64,000 nucleotides of DNA from Pseudonocardia sp. CNS-004 (GTDB lineage: Bacteria; Actinomycetota; Actinomycetes; Mycobacteriales; Pseudonocardiaceae): NCBI GenBank assembly GCA_001942185.1, contig MKJV01000123.1, forward strand, positions 1-64,000. The letters are read 5' to 3'. The translations under genes were made by a program, and so were the position numbers. The notes under the pieces were generated by a model. That model did not search any database and was not told where the DNA came from. It saw only the letters and a list, made by a program, of their open reading frames with translations. This document shows, in pieces, positions 54,878-63,672 of this stretch. Every line of letters starts with the position of its first letter. The stretch's first letter is position 1.

Positions 54878-55816
54878 GTGAAGTGGGTGACCTACGAGGC
54901 CGGCGAGGGTGTTCGCACGGGCGTCGTCGACGGGGAGTCCGTCCGCGGCCTGGCCGCCGGGACGACCGTGGAGGGGCTCCTGGCCGCAGGGAGCCTCGCC
55001 GAGGCGGGAGCGGACGCTCGTCGATCGCCCGCCGAGGTCCGCGGCCTCGATGACGTGCGGCTGCTCGCCCCGCTCCCGCGGCCGCCCTCGGTGCGGGACG
55101 GGCTGTGCTTCCTCGACCATCTGCGCGGCTGCTACCGGGCGCTCGGGCGCGAGGAGAACCTGCACCCCGCGTGGTCACTGGGACCGGCCTTCTACTTCGC
55201 GAACGCGGACGCGATCGTCGGACCGTACGAGGACGTTCCGATCACTCCCGGTTCCGTGATGTTCGATCTCGAGCTGGAGGTCGGAGCGGTGGTCGGACAT
55301 GGCGGCCGGGACCTGCACCCGGACCGGGCCGAGGACCACATCGTCGGCTACACCCTCTACAACGACTGGACCGCGCGGGACCACCAGCTGCGAGACATGG
55401 CCCAGGGAATCGGCATGGGGAAGAGCAAGGACAGCGCGATCACGCTCGGACCGGCGCTGGTCACCGTCGACGAGCTCGAACCGTACCGCCGGGACGGGCG
55501 CCTCGCCCTGGGACTCTCCGCGACGGTCAACGGCGTGGAGCTGACCCGCGGCACCCTCGACCAGATGGACTGGACATTCGGAGAGCTCATCGCCTACCTC
55601 TCGCGAGGTACCGATCTTCCGCCCGGCTCGGTCATCGGATCCGGAACCGTGCCCGGTGGGTGTCTGCTGGAGCATGTCGACACCGCGGAGCTGACGGACT
55701 TCACACGCTGGCTGCAGCCCGGCGACGTGGTGAGCCTGCGCGGCGACGGTCTCGGGGAGACCAGGCAGACCGTGCAGAAGGGGATCGACGTCATCCCCCT
55801 GCGCTCGCTCGCGTGA
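54878..55816 (+). CDS. Fumarylacetoacetate hydrolase-family protein
   Basis: 312 residues, GTG start at 54878 with GGAAGGGAG upstream. The FAH core is FYFANADAIVGPYEDVPI, SVMFDLELEVGAVVGHGGRD (metal Glu pair), YTLYNDWTARDHQLRDMAQG and KSKDSAITLGPALVTVDEL, then WTFGELIAYLSRGTDLPPGS. Such enzymes hydrolyse or isomerise acylpyruvates and ring-fission products. It lies between an MHS carrier and an acyl-CoA synthetase on the plus strand, with a ribosome site for the synthetase placed just after its stop. Confidence 0.92.
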   Translation: MKWVTYEAGEGVRTGVVDGESVRGLAAGTTVEGLLAAGSLAEAGADARRSPAEVRGLDDVRLLAPLPRPPSVRDGLCFLDHLRGCYRALGREENLHPAWSLGPAFYFANADAIVGPYEDVPITPGSVMFDLELEVGAVVGHGGRDLHPDRAEDHIVGYTLYNDWTARDHQLRDMAQGIGMGKSKDSAITLGPALVTVDELEPYRRDGRLALGLSATVNGVELTRGTLDQMDWTFGELIAYLSRGTDLPPGSVIGSGTVPGGCLLEHVDTAELTDFTRWLQPGDVVSLRGDGLGETRQTVQKGIDVIPLRSLA

Positions 55817-55847
55817 CTGCGGGTCCACGTCGATGAAGGAGATCCCC

Positions 55848-57465
55848 ATGTCCGGGCTGGACACTCCGCTCACCCCGCTTCGCTTCCTCGCCCGCGCCGC
55901 CGAGGTGCACCCCAACCGCGTAGCGGTCCTCGACGGGGCCCGCCGATGGACCTGGGCGGAGTTCGCACACGAGGTGACCGTGCTGGCGCAGGCATTGCGG
56001 CGCAGCGGGATCGGGCCCGGCGATCGAGTCGCCTTCCTGGGGACCAACTCCGCGGAACTCCTCGCTGCCCATTTCGCCGTGCCGCTGGTACGCGCTGTTC
56101 TGGTTGCCCTGAACACGAGGCAGCCCGGCGGAGATCGCGTACATCTGTGAGCACTCCGGCGCCACGCTCCTGCTCGGGGACGGCGATCTGCTCGGTGCGC
56201 TGTCGGCATCGCAGGGGTACCCGGGGGCCAGCGAGGTCGTCGAGGTTCCCCACCAGGACGGTTCGTACCGCGCGCCCGCGGGCGCCATCCGTTACGCCGA
56301 CCTCGTCGCGCGCGGCACGGACGAGCCGATCCCCTGGGACGTGGACGACGAGACACGCACCATCGCCATCAACTACACCTCCGGGACCACCGGCAGTCCC
56401 AAGGGCGTCGAGTACAGCCACCGGGGTGCCTACCTCAACGCGCTCGGGGAAGTCCACCACCAAGGCCTCGGCAACGGCAGCCGCTACCTGTGGACCCTCC
56501 CGATGTTCCACTGCAACGGCTGGTGCACGCCCTGGGCGCTCACGGCCGCCGCGGGCACCCACGTCTGCGTGCGCGCGGTCCGCGGCCCCGAGATGTGGTC
56601 GCTGATCGACGCCGAGGACATCACCCACCTCGCAGGCGCCCCGGTCGTGCTCACGACGCTCGCATCGGCTCCGCAGGCCCATCCGCTCGAGCGCCCGCTC
56701 ACGGTGACCACTGCCGGTGCCCCTCCGAGCCCGACGATCATCGCCCGCATGCGCGACCTCGGCGCGGAGGTCGTCCACGTCTACGGGCTGACCGAGACCT
56801 ACGGTCCGTACGCGGTTTGCGAGGTCGGTGACGACTGGGCAGCCCGACCGGCCGGGGAGCAGGCCGAACTGCTCGCACGACAGGGCGTCGGGATGCTCAC
56901 CGCGGACCGGCTCCGCGTCGTGCGGCGAGAGCCCGATGCGGAGGGCCGACTGGTCGACGTCGTCCCCGACGGCGTCGAGATGGGCGAGATCGTGATGCGC
57001 GGCAACTCCGTCATGAAGGGGTACCACCGCGACGCCGAGGCGACCGCAGCGGCGTTCGCGGGTGGCTGGTTCCACTCGGGCGACCTCGGCGTCATGTACC
57101 CCGACGGCTACGTGAAGCTCCTCGACCGGGCCAAGGACATCGTCATCTCCGGTGGGGAGAACATCTCGACGGTAGAGGTCGAGCAGGCCCTCCTCAGCCA
57201 CCCCCAGGTCGCCGACGTCGCCGTGATCGGCGTTCCGGACGAGAGGTGGGGCGAACGTCCGAAGGCCTTCGTCGTTCCCGCCGCGGGGGCCGAGGCGACC
57301 GAGGAGGCGCTCGTCGCGCACGTGCGCGAGCGGATCGCCCACTACAAGGCGCCGCGGGAGGTCGAGTTCGTCAGCGAGCTCCCGCGAACGTCGACCGGCA
57401 AGATCCGCAAGAACCAGCTGCGCGACACGGCGTGGGCCGGGATTGCACTGCAGATACAGGGCTGA
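55848..57465 (+). CDS. AMP-dependent acyl-CoA synthetase (fatty-acid/aryl type), frameshifted
   Basis: About 538 residues. The ATG at 55848 is favoured by AAGGAGATC five bases upstream; an earlier ATG at 55833 is in frame. It has RFLARAAEVHPNRVAVLDGA, INYTSGTTGSPKGVEYSHRG, LPMFHCNGWCTPWALTAAAG, HVYGLTETYGPYAVCEVGDD, WFHSGDLGVMYPDGYVKLLD, DRAKDIVISGGENISTVEVE and LPRTSTGKIRKNQLR, the full motif set of class I adenylate-forming ligases. The frame breaks near 56125 (LNTR to PAEIAYICEHSGATLLLG), fitting one extra base. It probably activates an aromatic or medium-chain acid before the one-carbon genes that follow. Confidence 0.92.
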
Positions 57466-57515
57466 CCTGCGGCGGGCTTGTTCGGTGAGGGCGGTTCGCC
57501 GCTGGTGAGGGGTAC

Positions 57516-58379
57516 ATGATGTTCAGTCCGACCGATCGTGCGGCGAGTCGCGGGCCTGCGCTCCTGAACGACTTCTCGTTGGAGATCACGGGCAAGGACG
57601 TCGCGGACCTGCGGGTCGCCGCGGCCAGAACCTTCGGGGACCCGGCGTCAACGTGACCTTCCTGGGCAATGAGAATGCTTCGTCGAGGGTGCGTGCCGCC
57701 GAGGTGATCAGGGATCTGGCTTTCGGCCGGTCCCCCACATCTCCGCACGCCGGCTCGGATCTCGCGCGGAGCTGGATTCCTACCTCGCTGCTCTCGCCGC
57801 GGTCGGCGCCATCGAGGACGTGGTGGTCGTCGGTGGAGATCCGTCGGAGCCCGCAGGTCCCTTCCCGGACTCGCTCGCGGTGATCACCACCGGAGCCCTC
57901 GCCGCACATGGTGTCCGGAACGTCGGCATCGCCGGGTATCCGGAAGGTCACCCGAAGATCGCGGACAGGGTGTTGTGGCAGGCGATCGAGGAGAAGTCGA
58001 TCGCGTTGCGGGACCAGGGGCTGGGCTGCTCGGTCGCGACCCAGTTCGTCTTCGACGCGGCCTCGGTGGTGACGTGGATCGAGCATCTGCGCAAGCGGGG
58101 GATCGACGGTTCGGTCCGCGTCGGCGTGCCGGGCCGGCCGGGGTGCAGAGGCTGCTCCGTTACGCCAAGCGTTTCGGTGTCAGGTCCTCGGCGAGTGTCG
58201 TGCAGAAGTACGGATTCTCCCTGACCGGCCTGCTCGGCACGGCCGGACCGGGCGAGTTCGTGGCCGACCTCGAATCGGCGAGCGACCCGGGTCTGCACGG
58301 CGCCGTCTCGCTGCACTTCTACACGTTCGGCGGCGTTCGAGCGACCGCGGACTGGATCCGGACGGCGCGGTCGAGGTGA
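57516..58379 (+). CDS. Methylenetetrahydrofolate reductase-like protein (MetF family), three frameshifts
   Basis: About 288 residues if repaired. The first 45 residues (LLNDFSLEITGKDVADLRVA) and VTFLGNENASSRVRAAEVIR, then RPVPHISARRLGSRAELDSY, VVVVGGDPSEPAGPFPDSLA, IGIAGYPEGHPKIADRV, and RYAKRFGVRSSASVVQKYGF outline a MetF-like (beta/alpha)8 barrel. This includes the HxSxR and G-D-x-P flavin/folate segments. Breaks near 57645, 57722 and 58130 each fit one missing base. MetF interconverts methylene- and methyl-tetrahydrofolate. Next to PurU, a LigM-like enzyme and FolD it would oxidise the methyl group captured from a methoxy donor. It is shorter than classical MetF and may prefer a different electron partner. 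Confidence 0.85.
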
Positions 58380-58389
58380 GGGGACGGAG

Positions 58390-59265
58390 ATGAGGCACAT
58401 CGGCCTGCTGCGTGACCACGCGAGCCTCGTGGTCCACGGTGGCGACCGACGAGGGATCGTCGCCGCGGTCGCCGCGGTGCTGACGAGGCACCGGGCGAAC
58501 ATCGTCGCCCTCGACCAGTACAGCGACGACCCCGAGGGTGGCGCATTCTTCCAACGCACGGTCGTCCACATCCCGGACCTCCAGGCGGTGCTGCCCGCGC
58601 TGAGGGACGACCTCGCCACCTCCATGGGGGCCGAGCTCGGCCTGGACTGGCGGCTGCGGGACCTCTCGGTGCCGCTGAGGGTCGCGATCCTGGCGTCGAA
58701 GTCCGACCACTGCCTGCTCGATCTGCTGTGGCGCCAGCGCCGGGGTGAACTGCCGATCACCGTGCCCATGGTGATCTCCAACCATTCGGACGTCGCCGAG
58801 GACGTGCGCTTCTTCGGGATCCCGTTCTTCCACGTGCCCAGCGTGCCGGCGAAGGACAAGTCGGAGGCGGAGGACCGGATCGCCGTGCTGCTCGCCGACA
58901 ACGTCGATCTCGTCGTCCTCGCGCGCTACATGCAGATCCTCTCCGGGGCCTTCCTGAAGGAGATCGACGTCCCGGTGATCAACATCCACCACTCGTTCCT
59001 GCCGGCGTTCATCGGCGCCGGGCCCTACAAGCGGGCGAAGGAGCGCGGGGTCAAGCTGATCGGGTCGACGGCGCACTACGTGACCGAGGACCTCGACGAG
59101 GGTCCGATCATCGAGCAGGACGTCGTACGGGTCTCGCACGAGGAGAGCCTGGAGGAGATGATCCGCCGCGGCGCCAACGTCGAGCGGGAGGTCCTGGCCC
59201 GGGCTGTGCTCTGGCACAGCCAGGACCGGGTCATCCGCTGGGAGAACCGCGCCATCGTCTTCTAG
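58390..59265 (+). CDS. purU: Formyltetrahydrofolate deformylase
   Basis: Complete, 291 residues, starting 10 bases after the MetF-like stop. An N-terminal ACT domain (ASLVVHGGDRRGIVAAVAAV) precedes the formyltransferase-like domain: LRVAILASKSDHCLLDLLWR, DLVVLARYMQILSGAFLKEI, and the catalytic His/Asp region NIHHSFLPAFIGAGPYKRAK with VTEDLDEGPIIEQDV. It releases formate from 10-formyl-THF, balancing the C1-folate pool. In this setting it would be the exit for methyl-derived carbon as formate. In purine synthesis purU would stand elsewhere, so the neighbourhood argues for a catabolic role. Confidence 0.95.
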   Translation: MRHIGLLRDHASLVVHGGDRRGIVAAVAAVLTRHRANIVALDQYSDDPEGGAFFQRTVVHIPDLQAVLPALRDDLATSMGAELGLDWRLRDLSVPLRVAILASKSDHCLLDLLWRQRRGELPITVPMVISNHSDVAEDVRFFGIPFFHVPSVPAKDKSEAEDRIAVLLADNVDLVVLARYMQILSGAFLKEIDVPVINIHHSFLPAFIGAGPYKRAKERGVKLIGSTAHYVTEDLDEGPIIEQDVVRVSHEESLEEMIRRGANVEREVLARAVLWHSQDRVIRWENRAIVF

Positions 59266-59348
59266 CTCGTCCGTCTTCTGGCCCGTCGCCCGTCCGGCTC
59301 CGACCGTCGCAGCCGGCTCGACCCGAGAAACCCGTTGGAAGGACCCCC

Positions 59349-60767
59349 ATGACTCGAGCGTCGACAGCGCAGTCGCTGCAGGACCTCATCGACGGCGTGC
59401 CCGACCTGGTCGACCACTTCTCCCACGACACCCGCTCGCCCGCCTTCAACGCGGCCGGAGCCGCTGCGGCCGCGCTCACCCCGGCTGCCTACTCCAACTG
59501 GCGCGACGAGCAACGCGCGTGGAGCGAGACTGCGGTGCTGTTCCAGCAGACCCACAATATGCCCGAGCTCTTCCTCGACGGACCCGACTCGCTCAGGTTG
59601 CTGGAACGCCTGGGCGTGAACACGTTCGCCAACTTCGCCGCCGACCGCGCCAAGCAGTTCGTCACCTGCGCCCCGAGCGGCCACGCCATCGGCGACTGCA
59701 TCCTCTACCGCCGCGGTGAGCAGAGCTTCGAGCTGGTGAGCGGCATGCCGGCCCTCGACTGGGTGCACTACCACGCGCAGACCGGCGGCTACGACGTGAA
59801 CGTCGTCCGCGACAACCAGACGACGGACAACCCCACCGGCCGGCGGACGAGGTTCCGGTTCCAGCTCGACGGCCCCAGCGCAGGCGCCATCTTCGCGGCG
59901 GCGGTGGACGGCGAGCCGCCGACCATCCCGTTCTTCCGCACGGCGACGGTCTCGATCGCCGGGAAGGAGGTCCTCGTCCTGCGCCACGGCATGGCCGGAT
60001 ACCAGGGCGTGGAGCTCTCCGGTGCCTTCGCCGACCACGACGCGGTGCGGGGCGCGCTGATCGTGGTGGGGGAGGAGCACGGCCTGGTGCAGTGCGGCAC
60101 CCAGGCGTACTACAGCACCCCGATGTCGAGTGGCTGGATGCCCTACCCGGTGCCGGGAATCTTCACCGGCGACGAGACGAGGGGCTTCCGCGAGTGGCTG
60201 CCGTCGACGTCGTGGGAAGCTCAGATCCAGCTCACCGGGAGCTTCCGCTCGCCCAAGATCGAGGACTACTACGCGACGCCGTACGACCTCGGGTACGAGC
60301 GCATCGTGAAGTTCGACCACGACTTCATCGGCCGTGAGGCCCTCGAGAAGATCCGGCCGGAGGACCGCCGGACCAAGCGGACGCTGGTGTGGAATCGTGA
60401 GGACGTCCTGCGGGTGTTCGCCTCGCAGTTCGGCGAGGGCCCCCGGTACAAGGCGATCGAGCTCCCCGTCGCCTACTACGGTTGGAACCAGTTCGACGCC
60501 GTGCACGACGGGTCCGGCAGGCACGCCGGGGTCTCCTGCCACGCCGGGTACAACGCCGGGGAACTCCTCTCGCTGGCGATGCTCGACGCGGAGCACGCCG
60601 AGATCGGCACCGAGCTCGTGATGACCTGGGGCGAGCCGGACGGGGGCTCGCGCAAGCCCCACGTCGAGAGGCACGAGCAGACCGAGATCCGCGTGGTGGT
60701 CGCCTCGGCCCCCTTCGACGGCACGGTCCAGCGCATGCAGCGCTCCTCGGTCGGCGGCGGGATCTGA
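59349..60767 (+). CDS. Tetrahydrofolate-dependent aromatic O-demethylase (LigM/DesA-like, GcvT fold)
   Basis: Complete, 472 residues, the usual length for LigM and much longer than GcvT (about 360-370). It starts at the ATG at 59349 after GGAAGGACC. GcvT-like folate-domain features are FLDGPDSLRLLERLGVNTFA, then APSGHAIGDCILYRRGEQSF, FRTATVSIAGKEVLVLRHGM, IGREALEKIRPEDRRTKRTL and the C-terminal VMTWGEPDGGSRKPHVERHE. Sphingomonad LigM moves the methyl group of vanillate or 3-O-methylgallate to THF. The neighbouring metF, purU and folD genes are exactly those needed to recycle methyl-THF. DmdA or a sarcosine-type demethylase are alternatives. Confidence 0.85.
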   Translation: MTRASTAQSLQDLIDGVPDLVDHFSHDTRSPAFNAAGAAAAALTPAAYSNWRDEQRAWSETAVLFQQTHNMPELFLDGPDSLRLLERLGVNTFANFAADRAKQFVTCAPSGHAIGDCILYRRGEQSFELVSGMPALDWVHYHAQTGGYDVNVVRDNQTTDNPTGRRTRFRFQLDGPSAGAIFAAAVDGEPPTIPFFRTATVSIAGKEVLVLRHGMAGYQGVELSGAFADHDAVRGALIVVGEEHGLVQCGTQAYYSTPMSSGWMPYPVPGIFTGDETRGFREWLPSTSWEAQIQLTGSFRSPKIEDYYATPYDLGYERIVKFDHDFIGREALEKIRPEDRRTKRTLVWNREDVLRVFASQFGEGPRYKAIELPVAYYGWNQFDAVHDGSGRHAGVSCHAGYNAGELLSLAMLDAEHAEIGTELVMTWGEPDGGSRKPHVERHEQTEIRVVVASAPFDGTVQRMQRSSVGGGI

Positions 60768-60796
60768 CCGTCGACGCTGTTCGGGAAGGAGTTCGC

Positions 60797-61666
60797 ATGG
60801 CCGCCGAACTGATGGACGGGAGGGCCGTCGCCGCACGGGTCCGCCAGGAGGTGGCCGACGGGGTGGCCGAGCTGGTCGCCCAGGGAGGCCGCGCGCCCGG
60901 TCTGGCGACGGTCCTCGTCGGCGACGATCCGGCCTCGGACGTCTACGTGCGCAACAAGCGTCGGGCATGCGTGGCGGTCGGCATGGTGGACCTCCACCGA
61001 CGGCTCCCCGCGGACGCGACGCAGCAGCAGGTCGACGACGTGCTGGACCGGCTCGCCGAGGACCGGGAGGTGAGCGCCATCCTCCTCCAGCTGCCGCTCC
61101 CGGATCATCTCGACGCGGACGCCCTCCTCGACCGGATCCCGTCCGACAAGGACGTGGACGGGCTGACGGTGACCAACGCAGGACGCCTCGCCCATGGCCG
61201 TCCCGGCCTGCGACCGTGCACGCCTGCGGGCGTCGAGCGGCTTCTCGACGAGTACGGGGTCCCATTGGCCGGGGCGAAGGCGGCCGTGATCGGGCGATCG
61301 GTGCTGGTCGGGCGGCCGATGGCGCAGCTCCTGCTCGCCCGGGACGCGACGGTCACGCTCTGCCACTCCCGGACGAAGGACCTGGCTGCGGACACCCGCG
61401 AGGCCGATGTGCTCGTCGTCGCGGCCGGTGTCCCCGGCCTGGTCGGCGCCGACGCCATCCGTCCCGGCGCCGCGGTGATCGATGTCGGAATCTACCGGGG
61501 CGAGAGCGGTCTGCACGGCGACGTCCGTTTCTCCGGGGCTCGCGAGGTCGCCGGCTTGATCACGCCCGTCCCCGGTGGTGTTGGCCCGATGACGATCGCC
61601 ATGCTGTTGGCCAACACCCTGCAGGCGGCCCGTCTGCAGCAGCACTTGCCACTCGTCCTTCCGTGA
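60797..61666 (+). CDS. folD: Methylenetetrahydrofolate dehydrogenase/cyclohydrolase
   Basis: Complete, 289 residues, ATG at 60797 with GGAAGGAG upstream, 29 bases after the LigM-like stop. It has the bifunctional FolD signature: YVRNKRRACVAVGMVDL (catalytic Lys), AILLQLPLPDHLDADALLDR, DKDVDGLTVTNAGRLAHGRP, the NADP site AKAAVIGRSVLVGRPMAQLL and PVPGGVGPMTIAMLLANTLQ. It interconverts methylene-THF, methenyl-THF and 10-formyl-THF, linking MetF to PurU. It is probably a second, pathway-linked copy. Confidence 0.96.
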   Translation: MAAELMDGRAVAARVRQEVADGVAELVAQGGRAPGLATVLVGDDPASDVYVRNKRRACVAVGMVDLHRRLPADATQQQVDDVLDRLAEDREVSAILLQLPLPDHLDADALLDRIPSDKDVDGLTVTNAGRLAHGRPGLRPCTPAGVERLLDEYGVPLAGAKAAVIGRSVLVGRPMAQLLLARDATVTLCHSRTKDLAADTREADVLVVAAGVPGLVGADAIRPGAAVIDVGIYRGESGLHGDVRFSGAREVAGLITPVPGGVGPMTIAMLLANTLQAARLQQHLPLVLP

Positions 61667-61802
61667 CCGCCGAGGCGGGCCCATGGTCCCGGGCGGAATC
61701 CGGCCACCGGACCACGCGGCCTGGGGCCGGTTCGTCTGCTGAGAGGCGGCGGCACTGGCCGATTGCCGGAGAGCGTCGAATCACGACGCCGGCCGCGCAC
61801 TG

Positions 61803-62042
61803 ATGACGTTGACCGGGGCGTTCCGTGCGCGCCGCAACCAGCTGGCGACTCGCTGGCGCAAGCTCACCGAGGGCCGCCAGGCCCTGCTGGTGATCGCGTA
61901 CCTGAAGGGAGTGACCTACGCCGACCCGGCCTGCGGCTTCGGGATCGGCACTTCGACGGTTCTACCGCTACGTCGCCAGGCGCTCGCGCTGCTCGCTGCG
62001 ACGGCGCCCACGCTCGCCCAGGCGATCGAGGTCGCTCGGTGA
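61803..62042 (+). mobile_element. IS5-family transposase N-terminal fragment
   Basis: 79 residues. The N-terminus LTEGRQALLVIAYLKGVTYA followed by DPACGFGIGTSTV is the helix-turn-helix start of IS5-group (DDE_4-type) transposases. Frame slips after TSTV, where YRYVAEALALL is expected, damage the sequence. The DDE catalytic domain is absent and I see no terminal inverted repeats. It is a leftover insertion sequence between the C1 operon and the aromatic-acid symporter. Confidence 0.7.
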
Positions 62043-62231
62043 GCGTCCGGCCCAGCTGTGCACGTGAGGTGACGTCCAGCCTGCGGAAGATCTTGTGCAG
62101 GTGGTGGGCGACCGTTCCTCAGGACCAGGCTCCCCTTCGAGTCGAGGGTGGCCCTTCGCGCGGTGCGTGCAGCGACGACGAAGCACGGCCGAGGTATGTA
62201 CCTGCATACGTATCAGGTTCTCCCACACCCC

Positions 62232-62260
62232 TTGACAGCGCTGCATATAGGTTCTTTAAT
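62232..62260 (+). promoter_or_regulatory. Strong sigma-70-type promoter for the symporter gene
   Basis: TTGACA at 62232-62237 and TTTAAT at 62255-62260 are separated by exactly 17 bases, an excellent housekeeping promoter match and unusually AT-rich for this GC-rich window. The symporter ATG lies 73 bases downstream of the -10 box. Confidence 0.75.
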
Positions 62261-62262
62261 AG

Positions 62263-62274
62263 GTATCGCGATAC
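62263..62274. promoter_or_regulatory. Palindrome GTATCGCGATAC overlapping the transcription start
   Basis: A perfect 12-base palindrome begins three bases after the -10 box, where a repressor would block initiation. The regulator is unknown. Confidence 0.6.
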
Positions 62275-62332
62275 TGACACGTGCTTGCGAGTCAGCACCG
62301 CTCGCGCGACGACGCACGGGAAGGCGGACGGC

Positions 62333-63563
62333 ATGGCCGAGGTAGCGATCAAGACTTCAGGCCCTCCCACGACAAGGACGGTCGTGGTGGTGTTGTGCTG
62401 GGCGCTGGTGTTCTTCGACGGATACGACATCGTCTCCTTCGGCGCGTGGTGCCTGCTCTGTTGAGCTACCCCGGCTGGGACGTCACCCCCGCCGACGTCG
62501 GGACGATCGGGGCTTTGACCCTTCTTGCGATGGCGATCGGTGCCGTCGCGGCCGGCAGCCTCACCCGGCGGCTGGGGCGTAGTCGAGTGCTGGCAGTGTG
62601 CCTGTGCTGGTTCTCCGTGACGGTCGCCGCCGCCGCGATGGCCCCGACCGAACTGCTGTTCGCTTCCGGCCGGGTACTCGCCGGGTTCGGGCTCGGTTGC
62701 CTGCTCCCGGTGGCGAGCGCGCTGGTGCTCGACAACGCCGCGCCCGCGCGCCGGACGTTGGTCTACGGCGTGATGTTCTCGGCCTACCCGTGCGGCGGCA
62801 TGGTCGCCGGCATCGCCGCCGGCCAGCTGGGCCTCGACGGTGACTTCCGTACACCGCTCGCGCTGGGTGCGCTCGCGCTGCTCGCCGTGCCCGCGGTCCT
62901 GCGGCTTCGCGACGTCGCATCGGTACCGCCGGATCAAAAGGACCCGCTACGGCGTTCGGGTGGGTCCGCCGCCGACCTCTTCGCCGAGCGCGGTGTCTAC
63001 CGCACGGTCCTGCTCTGGATGGCCACCTTCATGTGCCTGCTGGTCATTTACGGCCTCTACACCTGGCTTCCGTCGATCATGCAGGCGACCGGGTACGGGC
63101 TCGCGTCGGCAGTGGCGTTCCTCGCGATCCTCAACCTCGGGGGCGTCGTGGGCATGCTCGTCTCGGGCTGGGCAGCGGATCGGCTCGGCGTGCGGGTGGT
63201 CGGAGGGATGGCCTGTCTCCTGGGTGGGCTCGCCATTGGCCTGCTCAGCCTGCGGCCGCCCACCGCCCTCGGCTATGTGCTCGTTGCGGTCGCCGGGATG
63301 TCCGCCATCGGCGCGCAGGTCTGATCAACGCGTGCGTCGCCGACTTCTACTCCGCCAGGCACCGGGCCACCGCGCTCGGTTGGGCGCTGGGGGTGGGCCG
63401 GCTCGGCGCGATCGCCGGGCCGCCGCTCGGCGCGGTGGTCATCACCGCCGGCCTGCCTGCGGAATGGCATTTCTACTCCTTCGGCACCGCTTCGGTGCTG
63501 GCCGCGCTGTGCCTTCTCCTTGTCGCTCGTGGCTCGAACCGAGAGGAGACAGCACGACCCTGA
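62333..63563 (+). CDS. Aromatic acid:H+ symporter (AAHS family MFS), two frameshifts
   Basis: About 410 residues. The first helix has VVVVLCWALVFFDGYDIVSF with the AAHS DGYD signature. After a break near 62448 it continues LLSYPGWDVTPADVGTIGAL, then LTRRLGRSRVLAVCLCW, and ASGRVLAGFGLGCLLPVASA. After a second break near 63320 it ends NACVADFYSARHRATALGWA, then LGVGRLGAIAGPPLGAVVIT. Both breaks fit one missing base. PcaK, MhbT and GenK-type carriers import benzoates, and the gene downstream (63673) looks like a gentisate dioxygenase, so 3-hydroxybenzoate or gentisate is a fair guess for the substrate. Confidence 0.9.
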
Positions 63564-63641
63564 GACAGCACGACCCTGAGACAGCACGACCCTGAGACAG
63601 CACGACCCTGAGACAGCACGACCCTGAGACAGCACGACCCT
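63546..63641 (+). repeat. Six perfect tandem copies of a 16-base unit
   Basis: The unit is GAGACAGCACGACCCT, repeated head to tail six times without a mismatch. The first copy overlaps the 3' end of the symporter and supplies its final codons; the first two define the TGA stop. The array ends about 32 bases before the ribosome site of the next gene. Repeat length is not a multiple of three, and every copy carries a TGA. Confidence 0.95.
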
Positions 63642-63672
63642 GGCGACACATCCGCTCACCGAGGAGGACTCC

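Noticed and set aside
59262..61265. A 667-codon open frame on the minus strand
   Set aside because: It is antisense to the intact LigM-like gene and most of folD. Low-complexity Arg/Ala/Gly composition marks it as a shadow.
63546..63641. The 16-base tandem array as a CRISPR
   Set aside because: The units are directly adjacent with no spacers and are too short; no cas genes are present.
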